Origin: Staphylococcus ratti | Lineage (GTDB): Bacteria > Bacillota > Bacilli > Staphylococcales > Staphylococcaceae | Assembly: GCF_020883535.1 (NCBI RefSeq) | Contig: NZ_CP086654.1 | Coordinates: forward strand, 496,001-560,000 | Reading direction: 5' to 3' | DNA length: 64,000 bases | In this document: one piece after another, positions 46,705 to 55,817 of the stretch | Layout of the letters: every line of letters starts with the position of its first letter | How positions within the stretch are numbered: position 1 is the first letter of the stretch | The notes under the pieces: model-generated | The model's database searches: none | Told to the model about the DNA's origin: nothing | What the model saw: only the letters and a program-made list of their open reading frames with translations | Translations under genes and position numbers: made by a program

Positions 46705-46748
46705 GTGGGGGCAGGACGACGAAATCAATAGATTTCTGTCCTGCTCCC
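46705..46748 (+). repeat. Lone first hairpin of the repeat family
   Basis: GTGGGGGCAGGAC...TGTCCTGCTCCC, the same as the terminal hairpin of the larger arrays. It lies between the convergent CPBP and LysR genes and is placed to stop both transcripts. Confidence 0.85.
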
Positions 46749-46751
46749 TAT

Positions 46752-47567
46752 TTATTTTTGCATGTTTTTAAAATAGTATGGAGTGTATGGATATGTTGTT
46801 GTTTTTTTGCATAAATGCCGATGTTTCTTTTTGTATGGGGTAATTGTATGTGTGTAGAGATCGTTATTAATTTTTTTCGTATAGGATTGTGGGCATATCG
46901 CTAAGCTTTGACTGGTTGCGATAAAGTTTAATATAGATTCTCTATCTTTTACATAAGATAGATTCATAGATTTTGGGTTTATCTTATTGTTTTTAAAGCT
47001 AAATGAATCTCCAGGTGCTTCCAATAAATAAAAATGTTCTTGTGTTAAGTCGTTCATCGTAATATTTGATTTATTATTTAGAGAATGATTTTTTGAAAAA
47101 ACAATTTCATAAGGTTCTTCAAACCAATTTTCATAGTGTATGGCATCTTGTAATTCAATTTGTTCTCCAATTACTAAATCTAATTCATCTTGTTGTAACT
47201 GATTTACTAATTTATGGGTACTGTTTGAAGAGAATAGTTTGATACGTTGGTGTTGTTGGTTCATTTCATATAGCATATCTAATGGGAAATTAGAAATAAT
47301 ACCTACTTTTAAAACGTCACTATCCTGCTTTTTTAAATTATCAATTTGCTGTTTGATTGATTTAAGCGCTTTATATAATGTGATACCTTCTTCTGTTAAG
47401 CTAACCCCTTTAGATGTTGCATCAAATATCTTATATCCAAAATAATACTCTATTTGTAAAATCCTTTTTTTGATTCCAGGTGTACTAATGTTTCTTTTAA
47501 TCGCTGCTTTGTTATAGCTTTTTGATTCAACAACAGCAATCAAATCATCTATATACTTAATATCCAT
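46752..47567 (-). CDS. LysR-family regulator
   Basis: A 271-residue protein with a LysR-like helix-turn-helix (KSYNKAAIKRNISTPGIKKRILQIE), followed by a shortened effector domain. The C-terminal part (HRHLCKKTTTYPYTPYYFKN) is basic and about 20-30 residues shorter than usual, so the last strand may be lost. It is divergent from an EamA transporter gene, the likely target. No clear ribosome site beyond AAAAGAGGG just upstream of the ATG. Confidence 0.82.
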   Translation of the reverse strand: MDIKYIDDLIAVVESKSYNKAAIKRNISTPGIKKRILQIEYYFGYKIFDATSKGVSLTEEGITLYKALKSIKQQIDNLKKQDSDVLKVGIISNFPLDMLYEMNQQHQRIKLFSSNSTHKLVNQLQQDELDLVIGEQIELQDAIHYENWFEEPYEIVFSKNHSLNNKSNITMNDLTQEHFYLLEAPGDSFSFKNNKINPKSMNLSYVKDRESILNFIATSQSLAICPQSYTKKINNDLYTHTITPYKKKHRHLCKKTTTYPYTPYYFKNMQK

Positions 47568-47707
47568 ATTAACCCTCTTTTAACTTATAGTTTATAGTCA
47601 TTATACTAACTGGTTATTCCTTGGACTACAATATATTGCTAGCATTGAGTGAGTAGAGGAGGAAGCGATATGTATATTTTATTAAATGTTTGCAAGAGGA
47701 GAGGAAT

Positions 47708-48595
47708 ATGAAAGGTTCGATACAGTTTATCTCTTCTATGATAATTTTCGGAACGATAGGCCTCATTATAAAGCAAATTCAATTATCTTCTATAGAAATA
47801 GCAATGTTTAGTAGTTTTATTGGTTGCACATTTTTGATATTGGTTTATGTTCTATGTCATAAAAAGTTAAATGTTGCTTTTTTGCTAGGTTATAAAAGAC
47901 TCATGATCATTTCAAGCGTCGCATTAGCTGGGAACTGGGTTTTTCTTTTCAAATCATACCAATATACTACTATATCCAATGCGACGTTAGGTTATTATTT
48001 TGGACCTATTATTGTGTTAGTCTTGTCTCCATTTATTTTGAAAGAAGCATTAAGTAGAAAAAGTGTATTATGTATTATTGCATCGCTTATTGGATTGATA
48101 CTCATCTTAAGTAGTGGTTTTTTGCAACCGGGATTAGAGGATGTTTTAGGTATACTCATCAGTATGCTTGCGGGCAGTTGTTATGCTTGTTTGATGCTTG
48201 CTAATAAAATGATGCCACAAGGTAATCGTTTAGATTTAACGGTCTTACAATTAGGCATGACTTCATTGATTTTATTGTGTTTCGTCTTTATTGTGGAAGG
48301 GGGCTTTGAGATTCATACACAAATTTCCGCATTACCCTACGTGATTTTGTTAGGGGTGATGAATACAGGGATAGGGTTTTGGCTGTTCTTCTCTGGAATG
48401 GAAAAACTAAAGGGACAGAGCATAGCACTCCTAAGTTACATAGACCCGCTAGTTGCAATTTTTATATCAGGACTGGTTTTACGTGAGCAATTTACAATTT
48501 TACAAATTATTGGAGGCGTTTTATTGATTGCGTCAACTTTTTTAAGTGAATTTTCGTTCAAAAGATTAAGAATTAGAAGGAAACACGAATTTTAA
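47708..48595 (+). CDS. EamA/DMT-family transporter
   Basis: The ATG at 47708 follows GAGGAGAGG; an upstream in-frame TTG is not needed. The 295-residue product has ten helices in two EamA repeats (about 5-130 and 145-285) with the end motifs SNATLGYYFGPIIVLVLSPFILKE and SIALLSYIDPLVAIFISGLVLREQ. Such proteins export amino acids or metabolites, or take up nucleosides; the cargo is unknown. It is probably controlled by the divergent LysR gene. Confidence 0.88.
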   Translation: MKGSIQFISSMIIFGTIGLIIKQIQLSSIEIAMFSSFIGCTFLILVYVLCHKKLNVAFLLGYKRLMIISSVALAGNWVFLFKSYQYTTISNATLGYYFGPIIVLVLSPFILKEALSRKSVLCIIASLIGLILILSSGFLQPGLEDVLGILISMLAGSCYACLMLANKMMPQGNRLDLTVLQLGMTSLILLCFVFIVEGGFEIHTQISALPYVILLGVMNTGIGFWLFFSGMEKLKGQSIALLSYIDPLVAIFISGLVLREQFTILQIIGGVLLIASTFLSEFSFKRLRIRRKHEF

Positions 48596-48702
48596 AGAAA
48601 GATATTTTAAATGAGTGTGAACAAATTACATTTTCTAAGCCACAAAAAAGCGACAAAGATAGCTAGTTTTATAGCATACCTCTACCGCTCGACTGAGTGC
48701 GA

Positions 48703-49401
48703 TTAGTAATCGTCAGTTTTTAAATACTTTTTATAATTTTTCATTGTAATGTCATTCGTTTGTATCGACTTATGGAATGAATAATCAATGTCGTCAATCA
48801 TTTTTAAATCGATGATTTCGGTATAATCGCCTCCGATATGATAAACGACTGCTTTCCATTCAGTACTATGACAAATCAAGCCAATAAATACGACATTGGC
48901 GAATCGCGGTCTTTGATGTGTTAATGGTTGAAAATATACGCCCATTACTTTACGTTCATGGCTATAAATCAAAATATCTTTGAAAAGCGGTGGAAGTGGA
49001 GGTGTATCATCACTTTCAAAGTCGATATAATGATCGAATTGTTTCATACTTCTTCTTAGTGATGTATTAGGCTGGCGCAATAATTTTTGGATAATTTGAT
49101 TCATTTCAGCATAGTAAGGTAAAGCACTTTGGTGTGTACGCTCTTTTAAAATCAAGTAAAGTGCTAGAATTTCTTTATGCGTAAGTTCAATTTTTACATT
49201 TTGTTGATGGGACTGAATTTCATAGCCACCATGTTTACCTGAGTGTGCTAATATTTGTACGCCTTTCGCTTCCAATTCTTGAATATCTCTTAGTATTGTG
49301 CGTTTAGAGACATTTAATGTACGTGCGAGATCGATGGCAGACATTTGTGTTTGGTTTTGAATCAGTTGAATCAGCTTAGTTTGTCGCGCTTCTTTGTTCA
49401 T
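48703..49401 (-). CDS. HTH-type regulator (YafY/YobV-like, WYL-like sensor)
   Basis: The ATG at 49401 has GGAGG eight bases upstream; the GTG at 49407 is too near that site. The 232-residue protein begins with an HTH_11 domain (SAIDLARTLNVSKRTILRDIQELEAKGVQI), a middle helix region and a C-terminal sensor. This is the organisation of YafY/YobV regulators with a WYL-like part, though the WYL triad is not obvious. Target unknown. Confidence 0.78.
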   Translation of the reverse strand: MNKEARQTKLIQLIQNQTQMSAIDLARTLNVSKRTILRDIQELEAKGVQILAHSGKHGGYEIQSHQQNVKIELTHKEILALYLILKERTHQSALPYYAEMNQIIQKLLRQPNTSLRRSMKQFDHYIDFESDDTPPLPPLFKDILIYSHERKVMGVYFQPLTHQRPRFANVVFIGLICHSTEWKAVVYHIGGDYTEIIDLKMIDDIDYSFHKSIQTNDITMKNYKKYLKTDDY

Positions 49402-49555
49402 TACCACACCTCCACATCATAATACGACTTATCAATAGTTTACCATATTAAATTAATAATGCTTATTAATAAGATTTTTTACAGTATAACGGAGCGATAT
49501 GAATCACAAAATAGGTTGCGCTTTACACAAGATTCAAAAAAATTTCAAAAATTTA

Positions 49556-49571
49556 AAGAAAACGCTTACAT
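49556..49571. promoter_or_regulatory. cre site of the RsaI-like RNA
   Basis: On the minus strand ATGTAAGCGTTTTCTT matches the 16-base CcpA consensus at every position. It covers the -35 (49566-49571), so CcpA binding would block transcription when glucose is present. Confidence 0.85.
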
Positions 49572-49594
49572 TTTCTGTTCGTTTATGCTATAGT
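49566..49594 (+). promoter_or_regulatory. Promoter of the RsaI-like RNA
   Basis: TTACAT (49566-49571), 17-base spacer, TATAGT (49589-49594); predicted start near 49601. Confidence 0.75.
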
Positions 49595-49600
49595 ATGAAT

Positions 49601-49763
49601 TAGCTACTAGGGGATGGTACAGCAAACATCAAACGAGGGGTTAACTATCAAATGATAGTGAAGTTTGACGTGATAAGTTGTACTTATGGCTAGTTAAACA
49701 TCTTCAATATTTATTACTTACTTTCCTTTCTATGCCGGTTGGTTTATCCAATCGGTTTTTTAT
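49601..49763 (+). ncRNA. RsaI/RsaOG-like small regulatory RNA
   Basis: About 160 bases with no open frame. It has the nested hairpins TCAAAC/GTTTGA and ACTATC/GATAGT, a third ATAAGT/ACTTAT, a G-rich strand (ACGAGGGGTTAAC), the partly complementary CTAGTTAAAC that could make a pseudoknot, and a pyrimidine-rich ACTTTCCTTTC before the terminator. RsaI of S. aureus is of this length, is CcpA-repressed through a cre at its promoter, has a pseudoknot and, as I recall, lies beside the suhB-like gene. Identity is inferred from these features; no alignment was run. Confidence 0.7.
49735..49763 (+). terminator. Terminator of the RsaI-like RNA
   Basis: CCGGTTGG (49735-49742) pairs with CCAATCGG (49748-49755), one mismatch, followed by six T. 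Confidence 0.9.
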
Positions 49764-49894
49764 ATTTTAAAAGGAACTCAATAGCAATAAACTATCAAAG
49801 TGGTTATAGATTTCTACTCGACGTCAAACAATCGTTGGTATATGTATATGCAACAAGGTATAATAAAAACAAGCGGTCGTAGGAGGGGATAATT

Positions 49895-50719
49895 GTGGTT
49901 TCTCAATATGATATTAACGAAATAGACAACGAAATTAAAACGTGGTTACAGGAGTTAAATTTGCGCATGCCATCGTTGATTGAAGAGATGCAAACGGATA
50001 CGAAAAAGAACCGATTTGATTTGGTCACGAATGTTGATAAAATGATAGAATCTGACTTTGAAAGTTTTATCAATAAACATTATCCTACTCACAAGTTATA
50101 TAGTGAAGAAGCACATCAAGCAACATTGAATTTAAAAGAAGGTTATACATGGGTAATGGATCCTATCGACGGGACGGCTAACCTAGTGAAGCAACAAGAT
50201 GATTATTGTGTGATTTTGGCGTTATTCGTCGATGGGGCTCCAACATTATCATACATATATGATGTGCCGAGGCAAATATTGTACCATGCTCAAAAAGGAA
50301 AAGGGGCTTTCATTAATAACAAACGGCTAGCGACCGTAACGTCGCTTCCTTTGTCTGAAGCTATTATTTCATTTAATAACAAAGTGTTAAATGATGAAAC
50401 GATGCATGAATTATTAAAAGCGTCATTTGGATACCGTTTAATTGGTGCGTGTGGTCTAGATTCAGCACGTGTATTTACGGGTCAATTTGGTGCGCATATT
50501 CATACCAATGCCAAACCTTGGGATATTGCAGCACAGTTTTTGTTTGCGGAGGAGTTAGGATTAGAAATGACGAACTTTGACAAACAACCGATAGATTTTG
50601 TAACAGGCGGCCCTTATATTATTAGCAACCCTGGCTGTCATGAGGAAATACTGGATATTTTATTAGCCGACGGAGGGTATAAAAAGGAACAGTTGCGTCT
50701 AAAGACTGATTTGAAATAA
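49895..50719 (+). CDS. Inositol-monophosphatase-family phosphatase (SuhB-like)
   Basis: A 274-residue protein of the FIG superfamily. The metal-binding motifs are YSEEAH (E-loop), WVMDPIDGTANLVKQ (DPIDGT near 89-94) and KPWDIAAQFLFAEELG (WDIAA). It hydrolyses a sugar or inositol phosphate, or acts on another small phosphate. GTG start with AGGAGGGG seven bases upstream. The LCP gene follows it 80 bases on. Confidence 0.9.
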   Translation: MVSQYDINEIDNEIKTWLQELNLRMPSLIEEMQTDTKKNRFDLVTNVDKMIESDFESFINKHYPTHKLYSEEAHQATLNLKEGYTWVMDPIDGTANLVKQQDDYCVILALFVDGAPTLSYIYDVPRQILYHAQKGKGAFINNKRLATVTSLPLSEAIISFNNKVLNDETMHELLKASFGYRLIGACGLDSARVFTGQFGAHIHTNAKPWDIAAQFLFAEELGLEMTNFDKQPIDFVTGGPYIISNPGCHEEILDILLADGGYKKEQLRLKTDLK

Positions 50720-50799
50720 TTCAATATACGATAACATAAGTGCATTGTAATAGAAAATGTAAATGTGTGGAGCAATCAACAGAATGGAGTGAACATGCT

Positions 50800-51753
50800 T
50801 TGGACTATCAAAGATCCAAAAAACGTAAAAATCCTATCGTTAGAGTATTACTTTGGATTGTAGGAATTTTACTTATTTTAACCATTGTAGCAGTAGCCTA
50901 TTTAGCCTTTAAAGTTTTTGCAACAGGCGGTGCGATTCATAATCCGCTCAATCGTGAACATTCAACATTAAGATCAGGTCAAGTAGATATGGACAAGGGG
51001 GAACCTATCTCCATAGCACTTTTTGGAATAGATTCTGACCAAAAACGACAACAACAACACGACGGACAACGTAGTGATACGATTATGTTACTTTCAATCA
51101 ATCCAGATAAGAAAACATCAGAAATTATTAGCATTCCACGTGATACACGTGCTGAAATTGTCGGGCGTGGTACGACAGAAAAAATCAATCATGCTTATGC
51201 ATATGGCGGTCCCGATATGGCTGTTAAATCAATTGAAAAATTAATGAATGTTCCTATTGACCATTATGCGACTGTAGATATGGATGGATTAAAAGACACG
51301 ATTGACACGGTAGGTGGAATTGACGTCGTAAGTAACGCCACTTTCACTGTACATGGCCAACAATATAATGAAGGTCAAAAAGTGCATTTAGATGGGGATC
51401 AAGCCATGGCATTTATAAGAAGTCGTAAAGAAGCCGGTGCAGGTGGAGACTTCGGTAGACAAGAACGCCAACAACTGGTCCTACAAGGTTTAGCGAACAA
51501 ATTGACAAGTGCTTCATCACTTACCAATTTTAACGCTTTAATGAACCAATTAAGCGATAATGTAAAAACAGATATGACACTAGGTGAGTTGAATACATTC
51601 CGCAGTAATTATAAAGAAGGCAATGAAACAGTAAACAAACATCAGTTACAAGGGACGGACTCAACTGGAAGTGATGGCTTGTATTATTTCATTCCAGATG
51701 AAAATAGTAAGCAACAATTAGTTCAACGTTATCGTGACAACTTAGAGATTTAA
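50800..51753 (+). CDS. LytR-CpsA-Psr (LCP) family wall-polymer ligase
   Basis: A TTG at 50800 is the best start, since GGAGTG lies eight bases upstream; an in-frame GTG at 50740 has no ribosome site. The 317-residue product begins with a basic stretch (RSKKRKN) and one membrane helix, then the LCP domain with the key stretch IISIPRDTRAEI, the arginines of RSDTIML and FGRQERQ, and QAMAFIRSRKE. LCP enzymes attach wall teichoic acid or capsule to peptidoglycan on the outer face of the membrane. By recalled gene order it occupies the place of one of the S. aureus LCP genes next to fdh. Confidence 0.88.
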   Translation: MDYQRSKKRKNPIVRVLLWIVGILLILTIVAVAYLAFKVFATGGAIHNPLNREHSTLRSGQVDMDKGEPISIALFGIDSDQKRQQQHDGQRSDTIMLLSINPDKKTSEIISIPRDTRAEIVGRGTTEKINHAYAYGGPDMAVKSIEKLMNVPIDHYATVDMDGLKDTIDTVGGIDVVSNATFTVHGQQYNEGQKVHLDGDQAMAFIRSRKEAGAGGDFGRQERQQLVLQGLANKLTSASSLTNFNALMNQLSDNVKTDMTLGELNTFRSNYKEGNETVNKHQLQGTDSTGSDGLYYFIPDENSKQQLVQRYRDNLEI

Positions 51754-51759
51754 GGATAG

Positions 51760-51800
51760 AAATAAAGACCAGAACATCAAAATGTTCTGGTCTTTATTTC
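51760..51800 (+). terminator. Terminator of the LCP gene
   Basis: AAATAAAGACCAGAACAT (51760-51777) pairs perfectly with ATGTTCTGGTCTTTATTT (51782-51799) around a CAAA loop. Confidence 0.95.
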
Positions 51801-51830
51801 TTAAAAAACACAATAGTTTTATAAGTTTAA

Positions 51831-51890
51831 AAAATAAAAGAGTGGAACGGATATCGGTGAGATTTCGTGGTGCCATTCTTTTTTATTTTG
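51831..51890 (+). terminator. Second hairpin between LCP and fdhF
   Basis: AATAAAAGAGTGG (about 51833-51844) pairs with CCATTCTTTTTTATT (51873-51887), with T-run inside the descending arm. Possibly a back-up terminator. Confidence 0.55.
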
Positions 51891-51925
51891 AATAAGTGAA
51901 CTATCGTACAATTTTTGGTAAATAG

Positions 51926-51954
51926 TTAACATTTAGTGTGAAAGCGTTTAAAAT
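51926..51954 (+). promoter_or_regulatory. Promoter of fdhF with overlapping cre
   Basis: TTAACA (51926-51931), 17-base spacer, TAAAAT (51949-51954). The -10 is overlapped by TGAAAGCGTTTAAA (51939-51952), a cre-like site with two mismatches to the 16-base consensus, so CcpA repression is likely. Confidence 0.7.
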
Positions 51955-52016
51955 AGAAGTGACTAAGCATGTGGGGGCATCTTAGGCATATAAAATGTTT
52001 TATAGGGGGAGAGATT

Positions 52017-54953
52017 ATGCAAGAACATCTTATCGTAACATTAGATGGTAATGATTATCTTGTAGAACCAGGTAAAAATTTACTTGAGTTGATTAAAGAG
52101 CAAAACACCTTCGTACCTTCTATTTGTTATAACGAATCATTAGGACCTATTCAAACATGTGATACGTGTGTGGTTGAAATAGATGGCAAAATTGAACGTG
52201 CATGTGGCACAACAATTGATCGTTCAATGGTCGTTAATACACAAGGTGAAGCTGTACAAACGAGTCAGAAAGAAGCGTTAGATCGAATTTTAGAAAAGCA
52301 TCAACTGTATTGTACAGTATGTGACTACAATAACGGCAACTGTGAAATCCATAATACAATGGATGAATGGGGCCTTGAACATCAAACGTATGCGTATAAA
52401 CCAAAACCTTATGATGTAGATTTTGGTCCGTTTTATCGTTATGATCCAAATCAATGTATTTTATGTGGACGTTGTGTGGAAGTTTGTCAAGACGTCCAAG
52501 TCAATGAAACATTAACGATTGATTGGGAACGTGAACAACCACGTGTAATTTGGGATAACGACGTTTCTATTAATGAATCTTCTTGTGTAGGCTGTGGGCA
52601 ATGTGCAACCGTTTGTCCATGTAATGCCATGATGGAAAATAATATGGTTGGTAATGCAGGTTACATGACAGACATCGAACCAGGCTCATTAGCATCAATG
52701 ATTGATTTAACGAAAAAAGCCGAAACAGGTTATGGTCCGTTATTTGCAGTCTCTGATTCAGAAGCAGCAATGCGTGAAGAACGTATTAAGAAAACAAAAA
52801 CAGTTTGTACTTATTGTGGTGTAGGTTGTAGTTTTGAAGTTTGGACTAAGGATCGCGAAATTCTTAAAGTACAACCTTCTCATGATTCACCTGCCAATAA
52901 AATTTCTTCTTGTGTAAAAGGAAAGTTTGGTTGGGACTATGTGAATTCAGAAGAACGCCTCACAAAACCGTTAATTCGACGTGGTGATCAATTTGAAGAA
53001 GTTGAATGGGAAGAAGCCATTCCATATGTTGCTCAACGTATGAATGATATTAAAAATGAATATGGTTCAAATGCACTTTCATTTATTTCATCTTCAAAAG
53101 CAACGAACGAAGAATCTTACTTAATGCAAAAAATGGCACGCCAAGTTTTTGGGACGAATAATATCGACAATTGCTCGCGTTATTGTCAAGCACCTGCGAC
53201 GAAAGGTTTATTCCGTACGGTAGGACACGGTGGAGATTCTGGATCAATCGATGACATTGGTAATGCAGAGATGGTCATTACAATTGGTACAAATACTGCA
53301 GAGGCACATCCGGTTATTGCATCACGCATTAAACGTGCTCATAAACTTTTTGGTCAAAAATTGCATGTGTTTGATATCCGTAAACATGAAATGGCACAAC
53401 GTGCAGATGCATTTTATCAACCGTATCCAGGAACAGATTTGGTTTGGTTATCTGCAGTGACAAAATATATTATTGATAACGATTGGCATGACAAAGCTTT
53501 TATCGAAAAGTGGGTTGACCATGCTGGAGAATATTATCAATCATTAGAACCGTATACGATGGAATTTGCTGAAGAAACGACAGGCATTCCAAAAGAGCGA
53601 TTAATGGACTTAGCAAAAGAAATTGTTAGTGTAGATACCGTAGTTGTATGTTGGGCGATGGGCGTGACACAACAAGAAACAGGTTCAGATACGAGCACGG
53701 CTATTTCAAATATGTTGCTCGCTACAGGTAACTACATGAAGCCAGGTGCAGGCTCTTATCCATTACGTGGACATAACAATGTTCAAGGGTGTTCTGACTT
53801 TGGTAGTATGCCGGATAAATTCCCAGGCTATGAAGGTGTAGCGGATGACGCTGTACGTGCACGTTATGAAAAAGCATGGGGCGTCCAATTGCCAAGTGAA
53901 CCAGGGTATGACAACCATCAAATGATGGATCATATACATGCTGGAGATGTGCACAGTCTCTTTATTTTAGGAGAAGATACAGGCATTGTTGACTCGAATA
54001 TTAACTATGTTCAAGCTGCTCTTGAAAAAGTGGATTTCTTAGTGGTTCAAGATGAGTTTTTGACGTTTACAGCTGAATATGCCGATGTCGTGTTACCAGC
54101 AAGTCCATCTCTTGAAAAAGATGGTACGTTTACAAATACGGAACGCCGTTTTCAACGTTTATATCAAGCTTTAGAGCCACTAGGGGATTCTAAACCCGAT
54201 TGGCAAATTACACAATTAATCGCTAAAGCGCTCGGTTTTGATTGGAATTACACACATCCATCTGAAATTATGGATGAAGCTTCTGATCTAGCACCGCTAT
54301 TTGCAGGTGTGAAGTACGAACGTCTTGAAGGATACAATAGCTTACAATGGCCTGTAGAAGCTGATGGCACGGATTCTCCATTACTATTTACAGAAAGATT
54401 TAATTTTGACAATGGTAAAGCTAAATTTTTCCCATTAGAATTTGATAATTTCTATAAAATTAATGAAGAATACGATTTACATGTCAATAATGGGCGCGTA
54501 CTTGAACATTTCCATGAAGGGAATATGACGTATAAAGTACCAGGCCTTAAATATAAAATGCCGTCAGCATTCATTGAAATTTCGCCAGAACTTGCTGAAG
54601 AACGAGGCATCCATGAAGGTGCTGCTGTAAGATTAACTTCTGAAACAGGTGAAGCGAAAGGTCACGTTCATATTACAGATCGTGTGAAGGGGAAACAAAT
54701 TTATTTACCGTTAAATGACAATAATGAATCAGCAATTAATTATCTTACGAGTAGTGTGACTGACCCAGAAACACATACACCAGCGTACAAATCAACGTGC
54801 TGTCGTATGGAAGTTTTAAGCAAGCGTGGTAAATCTCCAATAAATCCTACTAACTTCCGTAATCAACAGCGTAAACCACAGTATAGCGTAGCAATTGAGA
54901 AAAAATGGGAAAGACCAGATTATGTCTTCCCAGGGGATCAGGTGATGAAATAA
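52017..54953 (+). CDS. fdhF: FdhF-type molybdopterin oxidoreductase (formate dehydrogenase-like alpha subunit)
   Basis: The ATG at 52017 follows AGGGGGAGAG, giving 978 residues. Domains in order: a 2Fe-2S ferredoxin domain (C37, C48, C51, C63), a Cys/His-rich 2Fe/4Fe segment (about 95-112), two 4Fe-4S clusters ([11 protein letters not shown] and [13 protein letters not shown], 147-202), then the molybdopterin domain opening with [10 protein letters not shown] (264-273). The residue that binds molybdenum is Cys390 in [13 protein letters not shown]; in formate dehydrogenases it is Sec or Cys followed by His, but here Gln391 follows. It resembles B. subtilis YjgC/YrhE. Expression looks CcpA-repressed. 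Confidence 0.9.
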   Translation: MQEHLIVTLDGNDYLVEPGKNLLELIKEQNTFVPSICYNESLGPIQTCDTCVVEIDGKIERACGTTIDRSMVVNTQGEAVQTSQKEALDRILEKHQLYCTVCDYNNGNCEIHNTMDEWGLEHQTYAYKPKPYDVDFGPFYRYDPNQCILCGRCVEVCQDVQVNETLTIDWEREQPRVIWDNDVSINESSCVGCGQCATVCPCNAMMENNMVGNAGYMTDIEPGSLASMIDLTKKAETGYGPLFAVSDSEAAMREERIKKTKTVCTYCGVGCSFEVWTKDREILKVQPSHDSPANKISSCVKGKFGWDYVNSEERLTKPLIRRGDQFEEVEWEEAIPYVAQRMNDIKNEYGSNALSFISSSKATNEESYLMQKMARQVFGTNNIDNCSRYCQAPATKGLFRTVGHGGDSGSIDDIGNAEMVITIGTNTAEAHPVIASRIKRAHKLFGQKLHVFDIRKHEMAQRADAFYQPYPGTDLVWLSAVTKYIIDNDWHDKAFIEKWVDHAGEYYQSLEPYTMEFAEETTGIPKERLMDLAKEIVSVDTVVVCWAMGVTQQETGSDTSTAISNMLLATGNYMKPGAGSYPLRGHNNVQGCSDFGSMPDKFPGYEGVADDAVRARYEKAWGVQLPSEPGYDNHQMMDHIHAGDVHSLFILGEDTGIVDSNINYVQAALEKVDFLVVQDEFLTFTAEYADVVLPASPSLEKDGTFTNTERRFQRLYQALEPLGDSKPDWQITQLIAKALGFDWNYTHPSEIMDEASDLAPLFAGVKYERLEGYNSLQWPVEADGTDSPLLFTERFNFDNGKAKFFPLEFDNFYKINEEYDLHVNNGRVLEHFHEGNMTYKVPGLKYKMPSAFIEISPELAEERGIHEGAAVRLTSETGEAKGHVHITDRVKGKQIYLPLNDNNESAINYLTSSVTDPETHTPAYKSTCCRMEVLSKRGKSPINPTNFRNQQRKPQYSVAIEKKWERPDYVFPGDQVMK

Positions 54954-55417
54954 TGGCTGAAAGAATCTCTAAAATTAAACGCATTGAAAAATCAGAAGCA
55001 GAAATCAAGGCAGAACAAGTCGCAAAAGTAACGGATGCTATTGCTGAAAATAGCGAAAGTATATTAAAAGCAATTAAACTTGTTGAAGCATTAGATGAAG
55101 CCAAAATCCTTGATGCTTTAACAGGTGCAGTTCGACAGCGGAGTACGATTACTGAAAAGATTGTCACAGAGTTAAACAAAGATCAATATTCAGGTATCAT
55201 TCATAATATAGGTCAAATGGCCTTCTTGCTTGGCGATTTAAATCCAGATGATTTAAAAATCTTAGTTAAGAAATTGAATAAGGGATTACATGTAGCACAC
55301 CAAGCCAGTACCAATCAGCGCACATCAATAACTGGTTTAATGGGTATTTTAAAAGACGATGATATGAACCAAACTTTGACCTATTTCTTAAATATTTTAA
55401 AAGGCATGTCTAGATAG
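54953..55417 (+). CDS. DUF1641 protein (YjgD/YrhD-like), fdhF partner
   Basis: The ATG overlaps the fdhF stop by one base (TAATG), so the two are translationally coupled; an upstream in-frame start lies in fdhF. The 154-residue protein is helical, with the DUF1641 core LGDLNPDDLKILVKKLNKGLHVAHQA near the middle and a GLMGILKDDDMNQTLTYFLNILKGM end. In Bacillus this family regularly sits behind FdhF-like genes (YjgD, YrhD). It may be an accessory or small subunit of the enzyme. Confidence 0.9.
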   Translation: MAERISKIKRIEKSEAEIKAEQVAKVTDAIAENSESILKAIKLVEALDEAKILDALTGAVRQRSTITEKIVTELNKDQYSGIIHNIGQMAFLLGDLNPDDLKILVKKLNKGLHVAHQASTNQRTSITGLMGILKDDDMNQTLTYFLNILKGMSR

Positions 55418-55425
55418 TGTGTCGT

Positions 55426-55477
55426 AGGCTCTCTTCAAAGAAATCATTGAAAAATGTAAACTTTGAAGGGAGCTTTA
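55426..55477 (+). terminator. Terminator of the fdhF operon
   Basis: AGGCTCTCTTCAAAG (55426-55440) pairs with CTTTGAAGGGAGCTT (55461-55475), mismatched once. The T-run is weak (TTTAATA). Confidence 0.65.
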
Positions 55478-55547
55478 ATATTGATGAAAAGAAAGCAGAC
55501 TCATATGTTTCATGATAAAATGAGAGATGTTACTAAGGAGGGAAACT

Positions 55548-55790
55548 ATGGATATCAAAATGATTAAACGATTATCAATGATTGCGAATGTATTGATAGT
55601 ACTTGGCTTAATCTCACTTTTTTTCATAAATACTATCGTAGCAATTGTCTTTTTTTTGCTATCGTTAGGTTTAAGTCTAGTTGTATTTAATATGATGTTT
55701 AAAGGTAAAAAATGGATTCGGATCGTTGTGAATGTTTCGTATGCTATCGTTTTAGTGATAGTGATAGGTGTATTATTAGCAATGACTTAA
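55548..55790 (+). CDS. 80-residue two/three-helix membrane protein
   Basis: The ATG at 55548 follows AAGGAGGG at good spacing. Hydrophobic stretches are MIANVLIVLGLISLFFI, TIVAIVFFLLSLGLSLVVF and VVNVSYAIVLVIVIGVLLAM. Unrecognised. It is 27 bases before the GH73 gene, with no terminator between, so the two are probably cotranscribed. Confidence 0.7.
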   Translation: MDIKMIKRLSMIANVLIVLGLISLFFINTIVAIVFFLLSLGLSLVVFNMMFKGKKWIRIVVNVSYAIVLVIVIGVLLAMT

Positions 55791-55817
55791 TCCAAATCGT
55801 ATTTAGGGGAGTTATAG

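Larger units (their letters stand above)
49402..49894. other. Intergenic region holding the RsaI-like RNA
   Basis: Upstream of the HTH gene on one side and of the inositol monophosphatase gene on the other. It contains a perfect cre, a promoter and an RsaI-type RNA with terminator (49556-49763). The rest (49764-49890) holds the promoter of the monophosphatase gene, which I could not pin down. Confidence 0.7.

Noticed and set aside
55484..55567. 27-codon frame starting ATGAAAAGAAAG before the small membrane gene
   Set aside because: No ribosome site at useful spacing; it overlaps the real start and its ribosome site.
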